Shown: positions 8,192 to 15,551 of the stretch, one piece after another
Numbering within the stretch: position 1 is the stretch's first letter
Layout of the letters: each line of letters starts with the position of its first letter
Assembly: GCA_029983505.1 (NCBI GenBank)
Contig: JASBZK010000022.1
Span: 1 to 33,399 of the forward strand
Source of the DNA: Porphyromonas sp.
Lineage (GTDB): Bacteria; Bacteroidota; Bacteroidia; Bacteroidales; Porphyromonadaceae
Length of the DNA stretch: 33,399 bases
Reading direction: 5' to 3'
The notes under the pieces: generated by a model
Databases searched by the model: none
The model's input: the letters and a program-made list of their open reading frames with translations, nothing else
What the model was told of the DNA's origin: nothing
Translations under genes and position numbers: made by a program

Positions 8192-8743
8192 TTACTTGGA
8201 AGCCGTCTTACCGGATTTCCTTCTGATCTGTTCGCCCTCGAAGCGGATACCCTTACCCTTGTAAGGCTCAGGCTTGCGGAGGGAGCGAATCTTTGCGCAC
8301 ACCTGACCGATAAGCTGCTTGTCGGCGCTTTCGAGCATAATGAGCGGATTTTTGTTACGTTCCATCTTCGTCTCTACCTTGACTTCGTCCGGGAGGAGGA
8401 TAAAGATGGGGTGAGAGTAACCGAGAGAAAGCTCGAGGAGCTGTCCTTCGTTGGATGCGCGGAAACCGACGCCCACGAGCTCCAGAGTCTTCTTATAGCC
8501 CTCCGACACACCGGTGACCATATTCTGTACCAAAGCACGGTAAGTGCCGTGAAAAGCCTGAGTCTGCTTTTCGTTGTCTTTCGGAGAGAAATGGAGTGCG
8601 CCGTCTTCTTCTTTGATTTCGATGGAGGGAGCCACTGCCTGTGACAGCTGCCCCTTGGGCCCCTTGACGGTGACAACGTTATCCTTGACCGTCACATTGA
8701 CGCCGCCGGGGATGTGGATGGGGAGTTTACCTATTCTTGACAT
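8192..8743 (-). CDS. rplF: 50S ribosomal protein L6
   Basis: L6, 183 residues from MSRIGKLPIHIPGGVNVTVK, located near the GTPase-associated region of the 50S subunit. The open frame extends 22 codons further upstream, but those residues do not belong to the family. Two tandem L6 repeats are present, the second ending with the characteristic RSLRKPEPYKGKGIRFEGEQ. The gene follows rpsH by 50 bp. Confidence 0.97.
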   Translation of the reverse strand: MSRIGKLPIHIPGGVNVTVKDNVVTVKGPKGQLSQAVAPSIEIKEEDGALHFSPKDNEKQTQAFHGTYRALVQNMVTGVSEGYKKTLELVGVGFRASNEGQLLELSLGYSHPIFILLPDEVKVETKMERNKNPLIMLESADKQLIGQVCAKIRSLRKPEPYKGKGIRFEGEQIRRKSGKTASK

Positions 8744-8793
8744 AACTTGTAAGTTCTTTCCTTTCGTGTCTTTTTTTGTGTTCAAAAAATAAA

Positions 8794-9195
8794 TCAATAC
8801 ACGTAACAAAGAACTTCACCGCCGATCTTGAGATCCGCAGCTTCTTTATTAGTCATCAATCCGCGCGAGGTGGATACAATAGCGATACCGAGACCGTTGA
8901 GGACACGGGGAAGGTCTTTGTAACCCACGTATCTTCTGAGGCCCGGGCGGGAGATGCGCTTGAGCGCCTGGATGGCCGGTTTCTTGGAGCCGAGATCGTA
9001 CTTGAGTGCGATCTTGATCACCTCACCGGGTCCTTCGGGAGCTGCCTGAAACATATAGTTCAGGATGTAGCCCTTTTCAAAAAGGATCTTGGTGATTTCC
9101 TTCTTGATCTTGCTGGCAGGAACTTCTACCACACGATGGTTTGCGGAAATGGCATTGCGCACCCTCGTTAGGTAATCTGCGATAGGATCTGTCAT
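8794..9195 (-). CDS. rpsH: 30S ribosomal protein S8
   Basis: S8, 133 residues, binds the central domain of 16S rRNA and represses the spc operon in E. coli. The start MTDPIADYLTRVRNAISANH and the end GLMTNKEAADLKIGGEVLCY are canonical. It is the first gene of this half-operon: rpsN and rplE, which normally lie immediately upstream, are absent, and a 285-bp non-coding region then hsdR take their place. A promoter-like site at 9383-9390 would start its transcript. Confidence 0.98.
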   Translation of the reverse strand: MTDPIADYLTRVRNAISANHRVVEVPASKIKKEITKILFEKGYILNYMFQAAPEGPGEVIKIALKYDLGSKKPAIQALKRISRPGLRRYVGYKDLPRVLNGLGIAIVSTSRGLMTNKEAADLKIGGEVLCYVY

Positions 9196-9382
9196 AATGT
9201 TTGAAACTTAAATTGTTCCGCTACGGCACGAAATCCGTGCGGAGAATATTTAATAGTTCACAAAAGTCGCACACTCGCCTTACGTCCCTGCCCCCAAAAG
9301 AGCAGCACCTATCAGCAAGAGTGTACGCTTTACTTCCCCCTTTGTGACATCCGCGCGTCTGCGGGATAAGGGATAAGCACGG

Positions 9383-9390
9383 CAAAGATA
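9383..9390 (-). promoter_or_regulatory. Putative promoter for rpsH and downstream ribosomal genes
   Basis: On the minus strand the sequence reads TATCTTTG, a perfect match to the Bacteroidetes -7 element TAnnTTTG. The -33 element is weak (TTA about 21 bp upstream). It lies between hsdR and rpsH and would give a leader of about 180 nt. That leader includes a GCACG/CGTGC hairpin at 9226-9240. The rest of 9196-9480 shows no gene, and no rpsN remnant is visible. Confidence 0.65.
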
Positions 9391-9480
9391 CAAAAAGTTT
9401 CTAACTCCGCCTAATATTTTCCCGGTCTCCCTCGACCCACCTCCCCACGTTTATCTCCTCCTTAGGCTCGAGACCCCGAT

Positions 9481-12400
9481 CTATATATCTCCCCCGATGC
9501 CCTTGTATATTTCGACAAAAGAGGCTGCTTTCTCAAATACGCTCCTCTTCTTCGCGAGATAATTGGGATTAAGGGGGCTCATCTTGGGCAGAATGGAATT
9601 GAGTTCCGTGCCGTTCTCTCCCGCGTAACCGCGCTTTAGCGACCCTATGAGGTACCTCCGTGCCGCCTCTTCATTCAAGCCCTCTTCGGCGATCAACCGA
9701 TTCGCCGCTTCCTTTTGTCTCTCTTGGGCGTAGCTAAAAAACGCCGCAATGATTCCCGCCTTATCCTCTATTTCATCCAAGTTCACCTGCCGGATAAAGT
9801 CGATGATGAGACCTTCCTTTGCTCTATTACCGATACTGGCTCTGATCATCCGGCTCACCTCTTCGGTCAAGTCGTCCATATTTTTGTTTTTCTTATGATG
9901 CTCAAAGACCAGCTCAAGAATATAGTCGAGTGTGATTTCCTGCGACTTAAGCAGGTCGACTTCGAAAACGACATCGTCCCAGTCCAGGCGCAGTTCTTCC
10001 TCCTTATGAGCTGATCTCTGATTTCTGATCCACTCCCGGATATCGTTGTAGGTGGAGCGGTAGTCCTGCTCAGCACGCTCCGGTAGTACAAGGATGTCCA
10101 TCATCGCGCTCAGCTCTTCGTCCGTCAAGAAATGGGTTTCCTTAAAGGTCTCCACCGCCTCTGGGTCTTTTTTGTCAATCTGTTGAAGGTCTTTGAGCTG
10201 ACCAAACTCATCATAGTTCTGCAGGACATTCTCGATCTTCAAGTATTCCCCAAAAAGCTTTACGAACGCCTTTTTGTCCGTCTCTGTGGCGATCTCGTCG
10301 GGGCGGGGGAACTGCTCTGCGAGGTCCGTCACTATATCCACATACCCCCTCCGGGCTTCTCCCGTGACAATGTCCATAAAGCCCCTCAGATACTCCTCGT
10401 AGCTTTTCTCGAGGACGACGTTCCTCGTGTTTTTGTCGCCAAAGAGGGTGATAGCGTCTATCGTAGCCTGCTCCAAGTCCCGAAACGTAACGATGTTGCC
10501 AAAGGCCTTCGTGGAATCGTAGATCCGGTTCGTGCGCGAAAAAGCCTGCATCAGCCCGTGGTAGCGCAGGTTTTTGTCCACAAAGAGCGTATTGAGCGTG
10601 GGGGCATCGAAACCCGTGAGAAACATCCCCACCACGATGAGGAGGTCGATTTCACGATGCTTAACCCGCTCTGACAAGTCCCGGTAATAGTTTTGGAAAT
10701 CCTTGCTCTCCACGCCGTAGCTCGCCCCGAAGAGCGCGTTATAGTCGTTGATTGCTTTCTCCAGAAACTCTTTGGCGCTGCTGTCCATAGCCGACGGCTC
10801 GAAGCTCTCCTCCCTGATCTCCCCCGCCGCATTCTGCTCCTCATTCGGCGCATAGGAGAATATCGTGGCTATCCTCAGCGGGTTCTCGCTCCCCGCTTGC
10901 TGGCGGGCAAGCTCCTCGTAATAGAGCTTTGCCGCCTCCACGCTACTGACGGCAAACATCGCATTAAAGCCCGAGCCACCCCCTTGAGTACGATGGGTCT
11001 TCTTTCGGTAGTTATCCAAGATGTACCGCGAGATCTCTCTGATGCGGTCCGGATGGAGTAAAAGGGCTCTATTCTCCGCCGCGCTCAGCCTCACTTCGTC
11101 CGTCTCCGTCTCCAAGTTCTTGAACTGAGGGCGCACATCGTTATAGTCCACCTTAAACTTCAGCACCTTATCGTCCCGGATCGCATCCGTGATGACATAC
11201 GAGTGCAGCTCACGCCCAAAGACGCTCGCCGTCGTCTCAGACCCCAAGGCGTTTTCCGGGAAAATCGGCGTGCCGGTAAAGCCAAACTGGTAATACCGCT
11301 TGAACTTCTTTCTCAGGTTCTTCTGAGCCTCGCCGAACTGCGAGCGATGACATTCGTCGAAGATAAAGACCACCTGACGCTCGTAGATCGGCAGCCGGTC
11401 CTCACTCTTCATCAGGTTATTGAGTTTCTGGATCGTCGTGACGATGATCCTGTTGTCGTCCTTTTCGATATTGCGTTTCAGTCCTGCAGTGCTGTCCGAG
11501 CCGTTCACACTATCGGGAGAGAAACGCTGGTATTCCTTTATGGTCTGAAAGTCCAAGTCCTTACGATCCACTACAAAGAACACTTTATCGATAAAGTCCA
11601 AATCCGTGGCAAGGCGGGCGGCCTTGAAGCTCGTCAGCGTCTTCCCCGATCCCGTCGTGTGCCAGATATAACCACCGCCCTCCGGCTTGCTCCATTGCTT
11701 GGCTTGATAGGAGCCCCTAATCTTCCAGATGAGGCGCTCCGTGGCCGCTATCTGGTAGGGGCGCATAATGAGGAGCGTGTTGCTTGTATCAAAGACGGAG
11801 TAAGTCAAGAGGACCTCAAGGAGCGTGTTTTTGGAGAAAAAGGTGACTGTAAAGTCTTTCAGGTCTTTGATCGGCGTGTTGTCTGCCCGAGCCCAATTCA
11901 TTGTGAAGTCGAAACTGTTTTTGTCCCGCTTCACGGTGTTGGCAAAGTAGCGGGTATCCGTCCCGTTGGAGATGACGAACATCTGCAAGTATCGAAAAAG
12001 GGAGCTCTCGCTATTGAAGCTCTCCTTGCTGTACCTATGCACCTGATTAAAGGCTTCGCGGATCGCCACGCCCCGCTTCTTCAGCTCCACGTGCACCATA
12101 GGCAGACCGTTTACGAGGATGGTCACGTCGTAGCGGTTGGGGTGGGTGCCGAGCTGCTCAAACTGGTTAATGACTTGGAGGCGGTTACGGGCGATGTGCT
12201 TTTTATCGACCAGGTAGATGTTTTGGATATGCCCGTCATCGAACACGAAGTCGTATATATAGTCGTCCTGCACCTTCCGCGCCTTGTCCGTGATGCTGTC
12301 CCCGGGCTTATCGAGATACTCCACGAGGAACCTCTGCCACTCCGCGTCGGAGAAGACCGTCTCGTTAAGCGCTTCGAGCTGCCGGCGCGCGTTGGACAGG

Positions 12401-12588
12401 AGTGCTTCGGGATTCCTAAGGGCGGGGAGGTACTCGTACCCTTGGGTCTGTAGGTCCGCTATCAGTTCGCGCTCCAAGGCGCCCTCGGACTGGTAGCCGG
12501 TGGGGATCTCTTCCGAAAGCGATTTTTTCGTGTAGCTGTCGAGGACAATGAAGTTCGGCAGCTCTGCTATGGTACTATTTTGTGTCAT
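9481..12588 (-). CDS. hsdR: Type I restriction enzyme, R subunit
   Basis: ATP-dependent translocase and nuclease of a type I restriction system, 1035 residues from MTQNSTIAELPNFIVLDSYT. The start was chosen because its ATG overlaps the prrC stop (ATGA). Nuclease domain: Asp154, Glu168-x-Lys170 (HVELKKRG) and Gln182-x3-Tyr186 form the PD-(D/E)xK plus QxxxY set. Motor domain: Walker A TGSGKT 312-317, DECH 411-414, TGTP 438-441, then the second RecA-like domain with TGFDAPTLNTLFVDK. All key residues are intact, so it should be active with HsdM and HsdS. Last gene of the hsd operon. Confidence 0.96.
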   Translation of the reverse strand: MTQNSTIAELPNFIVLDSYTKKSLSEEIPTGYQSEGALERELIADLQTQGYEYLPALRNPEALLSNARRQLEALNETVFSDAEWQRFLVEYLDKPGDSITDKARKVQDDYIYDFVFDDGHIQNIYLVDKKHIARNRLQVINQFEQLGTHPNRYDVTILVNGLPMVHVELKKRGVAIREAFNQVHRYSKESFNSESSLFRYLQMFVISNGTDTRYFANTVKRDKNSFDFTMNWARADNTPIKDLKDFTVTFFSKNTLLEVLLTYSVFDTSNTLLIMRPYQIAATERLIWKIRGSYQAKQWSKPEGGGYIWHTTGSGKTLTSFKAARLATDLDFIDKVFFVVDRKDLDFQTIKEYQRFSPDSVNGSDSTAGLKRNIEKDDNRIIVTTIQKLNNLMKSEDRLPIYERQVVFIFDECHRSQFGEAQKNLRKKFKRYYQFGFTGTPIFPENALGSETTASVFGRELHSYVITDAIRDDKVLKFKVDYNDVRPQFKNLETETDEVRLSAAENRALLLHPDRIREISRYILDNYRKKTHRTQGGGSGFNAMFAVSSVEAAKLYYEELARQQAGSENPLRIATIFSYAPNEEQNAAGEIREESFEPSAMDSSAKEFLEKAINDYNALFGASYGVESKDFQNYYRDLSERVKHREIDLLIVVGMFLTGFDAPTLNTLFVDKNLRYHGLMQAFSRTNRIYDSTKAFGNIVTFRDLEQATIDAITLFGDKNTRNVVLEKSYEEYLRGFMDIVTGEARRGYVDIVTDLAEQFPRPDEIATETDKKAFVKLFGEYLKIENVLQNYDEFGQLKDLQQIDKKDPEAVETFKETHFLTDEELSAMMDILVLPERAEQDYRSTYNDIREWIRNQRSAHKEEELRLDWDDVVFEVDLLKSQEITLDYILELVFEHHKKNKNMDDLTEEVSRMIRASIGNRAKEGLIIDFIRQVNLDEIEDKAGIIAAFFSYAQERQKEAANRLIAEEGLNEEAARRYLIGSLKRGYAGENGTELNSILPKMSPLNPNYLAKKRSVFEKAASFVEIYKGIGGDI

Positions 12589-13775
12589 TGTTGTTTTTCC
12601 TCCCAATATCTATTTTTAACAAGATGGTTTAATAAGAATTTCACAATTTGTTTTTCGGCTGTTGTCGGTTCGGCCACTGCTTCATTAGACAAGGTGGAGT
12701 GGCTGGTAAACTGTATAATTCGATTGTAGTACGCTTGTTTGTCGTCAGGAAGTAGGTCCAACCATCGAGGAAAACCCAGGAAGTTTGCAGTTTTCTCATA
12801 TAGATTACGGAGAAGTGTAAAGTGGTATTTCTGAATATTGCCCTCCTCTATTGCTTTCTCTATTGTTTGTTTCAAAAAGAGATGATAGGAAAAGCTCCTG
12901 TTGGAATCACCTTTCTTCTCTTTCAGATCAAATGTACCATCTTCATTTTTATACAGCATATAACCCACCTTGGAGTTAAGCTCATTATAAAGCACATTGT
13001 AAAACAATGCATTATGAGTTGTTATTATGAACTTCAGCTCTTTTGGACTTGACTTTATCAGATCTGCCACATTTACGGCTAATTCTATCAAGTGGTTCTC
13101 ATCTAATGAACTTACAGGGTCATCAATGAAGATATATTCTAATCTATCAAACTGATTCGAAGATCGATCTTCCGGCTCTGGAATGCTTAGAACTTCTACT
13201 ATTTCTTTTAGAAAACTGTAAAATACGCACCAGATAAAGCAACTTTCTTCTCCTTTTGAGATCTTGATCTTATTAGCGTTATCTTCTCCATCGATAGAAA
13301 AGGTTATCTCACTATAAGTCTCATTGAAACGTGGAGTTATTTTTTCACTTGTATAACGCTGGAAAAGAGTAATGATATTATTGCCTTGTCCTTCATACTC
13401 CAAGATCCAACGTGTAAAGCTATTGGAACGTATCATCAACTTTCTATTTTCATCTGCGTCCAAACCATTATCCCAATAAAATAAATCTTCAGTAAAAGCA
13501 TTGTAGTAGATTACTTTTACCACAGCCTCCTCTTGCTCTTCGTTGACTTCTCGTTTAGGTGCTATCGTTTTTTTAAAAATACGCGACAATCGAGTCTTAC
13601 CCATACCATTAAAGGCATAGATTAACTGAACTTTCTTGTCCTGAACTTTATTATTTTTGACTTTATTGTCTTTGACTTTCTTGCGTTTGTTTTTATTGTA
13701 TTTATCCTTATTGCATTCGGATTTCTCATCCTTAACTCCCAATTCTTCTACTATCTTTTTTAATGGCTTTCCCAT
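12585..13775 (-). CDS. prrC: PrrC-type tRNA anticodon nuclease
   Basis: A 396-residue ABC-type ATPase between hsdS and hsdR, the position and exact length of E. coli PrrC, which is held silent by its type Ic restriction partner and cuts tRNA-Lys when phage T4 Stp blocks restriction. Visible motifs: Walker A AFNGMGKT 54-61, YYNAFTEDLFYWDN 90-103, signature SKGEES 173-178, Walker B YIFIDDP 214-220, SSLD 222-225, H-loop His254. The C domain has Arg323, Glu327 and His359, each three above the reported E. coli nuclease triad 320/324/356; Asp290 likewise corresponds to the reported anticodon-contacting Asp287. Residues 20-50 are an unusual Lys/Asn-rich linker. It overlaps hsdS by 16 bp and hsdR by 4 bp. 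tRNA-Lys as target is inferred. Confidence 0.9.
   Translation of the reverse strand: MGKPLKKIVEELGVKDEKSECNKDKYNKNKRKKVKDNKVKNNKVQDKKVQLIYAFNGMGKTRLSRIFKKTIAPKREVNEEQEEAVVKVIYYNAFTEDLFYWDNGLDADENRKLMIRSNSFTRWILEYEGQGNNIITLFQRYTSEKITPRFNETYSEITFSIDGEDNANKIKISKGEESCFIWCVFYSFLKEIVEVLSIPEPEDRSSNQFDRLEYIFIDDPVSSLDENHLIELAVNVADLIKSSPKELKFIITTHNALFYNVLYNELNSKVGYMLYKNEDGTFDLKEKKGDSNRSFSYHLFLKQTIEKAIEEGNIQKYHFTLLRNLYEKTANFLGFPRWLDLLPDDKQAYYNRIIQFTSHSTLSNEAVAEPTTAEKQIVKFLLNHLVKNRYWEEKQQ
13631..13705 (-). repeat. 15-bp tandem repeat in prrC linker
   Basis: Five imperfect 15-bp units in exact register (13631, 13646, 13661, 13676, 13691), each starting with CTTT or TTTT on the plus strand. They encode pentapeptides such as KVKDN, KVKNN and KVQDK between the first helix and the ATPase core of PrrC. 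The unit is a multiple of three, so copy-number change would lengthen or shorten the linker without a frameshift. Confidence 0.7.
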
Positions 13776-14932
13776 ATTTTGGCTGTTACTTTATGTTCAG
13801 GAAATGATAATAACTGATCGCGATAATATTCATATTGCTTCCTTCGAAGCTCGATCTCGAACGGGAGCCCCGCGGAGAGGGAAGTCGTCAGCGTGTCAAA
13901 CTTATCCAAAATCTCCACAATACGCGCCTGCTCCTCTATCGGAGGGATAGGGATCAAAAAACGCTCCAACATTGGCTTTCTGATAGATGTCGCGGTAGCC
14001 CCAACACTTTTCTTATTTATGTATTTCTTAAACTCTGACGTAAAATAGTAATACAAAAACTTGGTAAGTACCCTGCTGTTATGTAGGTGTATTCGATAGG
14101 CTCTCTGATGAAGTGCATACTTGCCTTGTACATAATGGAATATATCTCCTATACCACCTTCTCCAGGGATTATTATTGCGGTTTCATCAAACTGAAACGT
14201 ATTGGAGCGGAGTACTTCCTTGGATCTGACATAAAAAGGATACTCTCCATTTTCAACTTCATCCTGTCTGTTTGATTTTCCAGTTCCTATATCTGCGATA
14301 TCGCCGAGGGACTTCAAAATTATGTTATTTTGGCTTTGCCCCCCCCGAATTAACGTATCAAAAGAGAACAAACGGTCGCGATAGAACTCATACTGTCGCT
14401 TGCGGCAGTCCAGCTCCGCTTCCAGCTCCGCTTCCAGCTCCGCTTCCAGCGTCGTAAACTTATCGAGGATACGCACAATCTCCTCCTGCACCGCCATCGG
14501 CGGGACAGGAATCCGTTTAAGCGAAAAGTTACTTATCCACTGCCTTTTATGGTCTCCTGCTACAAGATCGCTTGGTAATGTATTCATCCAGTAATAAATG
14601 TATCTCAGCAGTACCTTCGACTCATCTTTAGAGCGTATCATCTTCATTGCTGAAGACTTTGCTTTAAAGTCAAAGTCTACCCATTTGTTTGCAGTCGTAA
14701 AATCATCAAAAATAATGACCGGTATCCTTGAAGCTCTGTAAATCCCGGTTGTTTCATCTGTGTACCCCAATATAAACGTCTTACCTGCTGTTAAAACTGG
14801 TGTGGCAAAAAAATCATTATAGTTTGATGATTTGACCAAATAAGGCGTAGGTTGTTCGTATTCGGTCACCTCCCCGAGGGGCTTCCACTGGACGGGTGCG
14901 CCTTGCAGTAAGTTTTGTATGTACTTGATCAT
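13760..14932 (-). CDS. hsdS: Type I restriction enzyme, specificity subunit
   Basis: DNA-recognition subunit, 390 residues, with two target recognition domains (about 15-150 and 205-335) and two conserved helical spacers. The central spacer (about 150-195) contains three EAEL repeats at 163-174 followed by CRKRQYEFYRDRLFSF; the C-terminal spacer (338-378) has the parallel ILDKFDTL...RRKQYEYYRDQLLSF. This matches the type IC pattern, in which such four-residue repeats set the distance between the half-sites. The start overlaps the ORF6N gene by 4 bp. The gene is visibly more AT-rich than hsdM or hsdR, suggesting exchange of recognition domains. The target sequence cannot be predicted here. Confidence 0.95.
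   Translation of the reverse strand: MIKYIQNLLQGAPVQWKPLGEVTEYEQPTPYLVKSSNYNDFFATPVLTAGKTFILGYTDETTGIYRASRIPVIIFDDFTTANKWVDFDFKAKSSAMKMIRSKDESKVLLRYIYYWMNTLPSDLVAGDHKRQWISNFSLKRIPVPPMAVQEEIVRILDKFTTLEAELEAELEAELDCRKRQYEFYRDRLFSFDTLIRGGQSQNNIILKSLGDIADIGTGKSNRQDEVENGEYPFYVRSKEVLRSNTFQFDETAIIIPGEGGIGDIFHYVQGKYALHQRAYRIHLHNSRVLTKFLYYYFTSEFKKYINKKSVGATATSIRKPMLERFLIPIPPIEEQARIVEILDKFDTLTTSLSAGLPFEIELRRKQYEYYRDQLLSFPEHKVTAKIWESH
14411..14450 (-). repeat. 12-bp tandem repeat (x3) in hsdS spacer
   Basis: Three perfect 12-bp units CAGCTCCGCTTC (plus strand; 14411, 14423, 14435) plus CAGC of a fourth. On the coding strand they give EAEL three times. In EcoR124I and EcoR124II, two versus three TAEL repeats change the recognition spacer by one base; the same logic should apply here (inference). 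Confidence 0.92.
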
Positions 14933-15543
14933 ATCTCTTTCTCGTCTTTCTTGACCCGTTTGATTCGCTTGACGGTATGCTTAATTTTACCGATGACGAA
15001 ATTGAGTTCCAACGTGGATTCCGTCTCGGCGACTTCGAGGTCAGGCATTACCACGTCCGAGAGTAGCTTACCGAAGCGGCTCATCTTTTCGCCTTGGGTC
15101 TGCGAATCTATTCCTTGATGAAGATTCACCAGCTCACGTTTTAGCTCCCGTACCTTCGCAAAGGTCTCGATGATGGAGAATGTCACAGCCGTAGCACTGG
15201 GACTCTTCAAGATCGTAGCCAGCATATACAGCCCTTTCTCCGTGAACGCTTTCGGCAAAGTCCGGCTCTTAGAGGAGAGCTTTGTGGACGAAATTTTCGA
15301 CCGCAAAACTTCTGTTTCTTCCTTGGTCAGCACCATCATATACTCCTCGGGGAATTTATCGGGATTGTTGCGCACGGCTTCATTTATCCGCTTGGTCTCC
15401 ACGCCGTATAAGTCGGCAACATCGGCGTCCACGATTATTTGCCTGCCACGGACGGAGGAGATGCGTTCCTGCACGTGGTCGGAGAGCGCCACCACGGACG
15501 TACTGACTGTGCTTTGAGGGTTGTCTATTACAGTTTCCGCCAT
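14929..15543 (-). CDS. ORF6N-domain protein in hsd operon
   Basis: 204 residues. An ORF6N domain (a KilA-N-associated, putative DNA-binding domain known from phages and common in Bacteroidetes) spans about 28-75: GRQIIVDADVADLYGV, then RINEAVRNNPDKFPEEYM. It is followed by LPKAFTEKGLYMLATILKSP and a helical region rich in Lys, Arg and Glu at the C-terminus. It lies 8 bp after hsdM and overlaps hsdS by 4 bp (ATGA), so it is translated as part of the hsd operon. Function is unproven: operon regulator, methyltransferase accessory or anti-silencing factor are possibilities. No nuclease motif is seen. Confidence 0.85.
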   Translation of the reverse strand: MAETVIDNPQSTVSTSVVALSDHVQERISSVRGRQIIVDADVADLYGVETKRINEAVRNNPDKFPEEYMMVLTKEETEVLRSKISSTKLSSKSRTLPKAFTEKGLYMLATILKSPSATAVTFSIIETFAKVRELKRELVNLHQGIDSQTQGEKMSRFGKLLSDVVMPDLEVAETESTLELNFVIGKIKHTVKRIKRVKKDEKEI

Positions 15544-15551
15544 AGGTCCGG

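Noticed and set aside
9424..9475. GGTCTC/GAGACC pairing after hsdR as a terminator
   Set aside because: Only six pairs around a long loop and no U tract follows on the minus strand; too weak to call.
11203..12453. A 416-codon open frame opposite hsdR
   Set aside because: Shadow of hsdR, which has complete nuclease and helicase motifs on the minus strand.
14411..14450. Phase-variation tract switching hsdS on and off
   Set aside because: The 12-bp unit keeps the reading frame, so gain or loss would alter spacing rather than turn the gene on or off.
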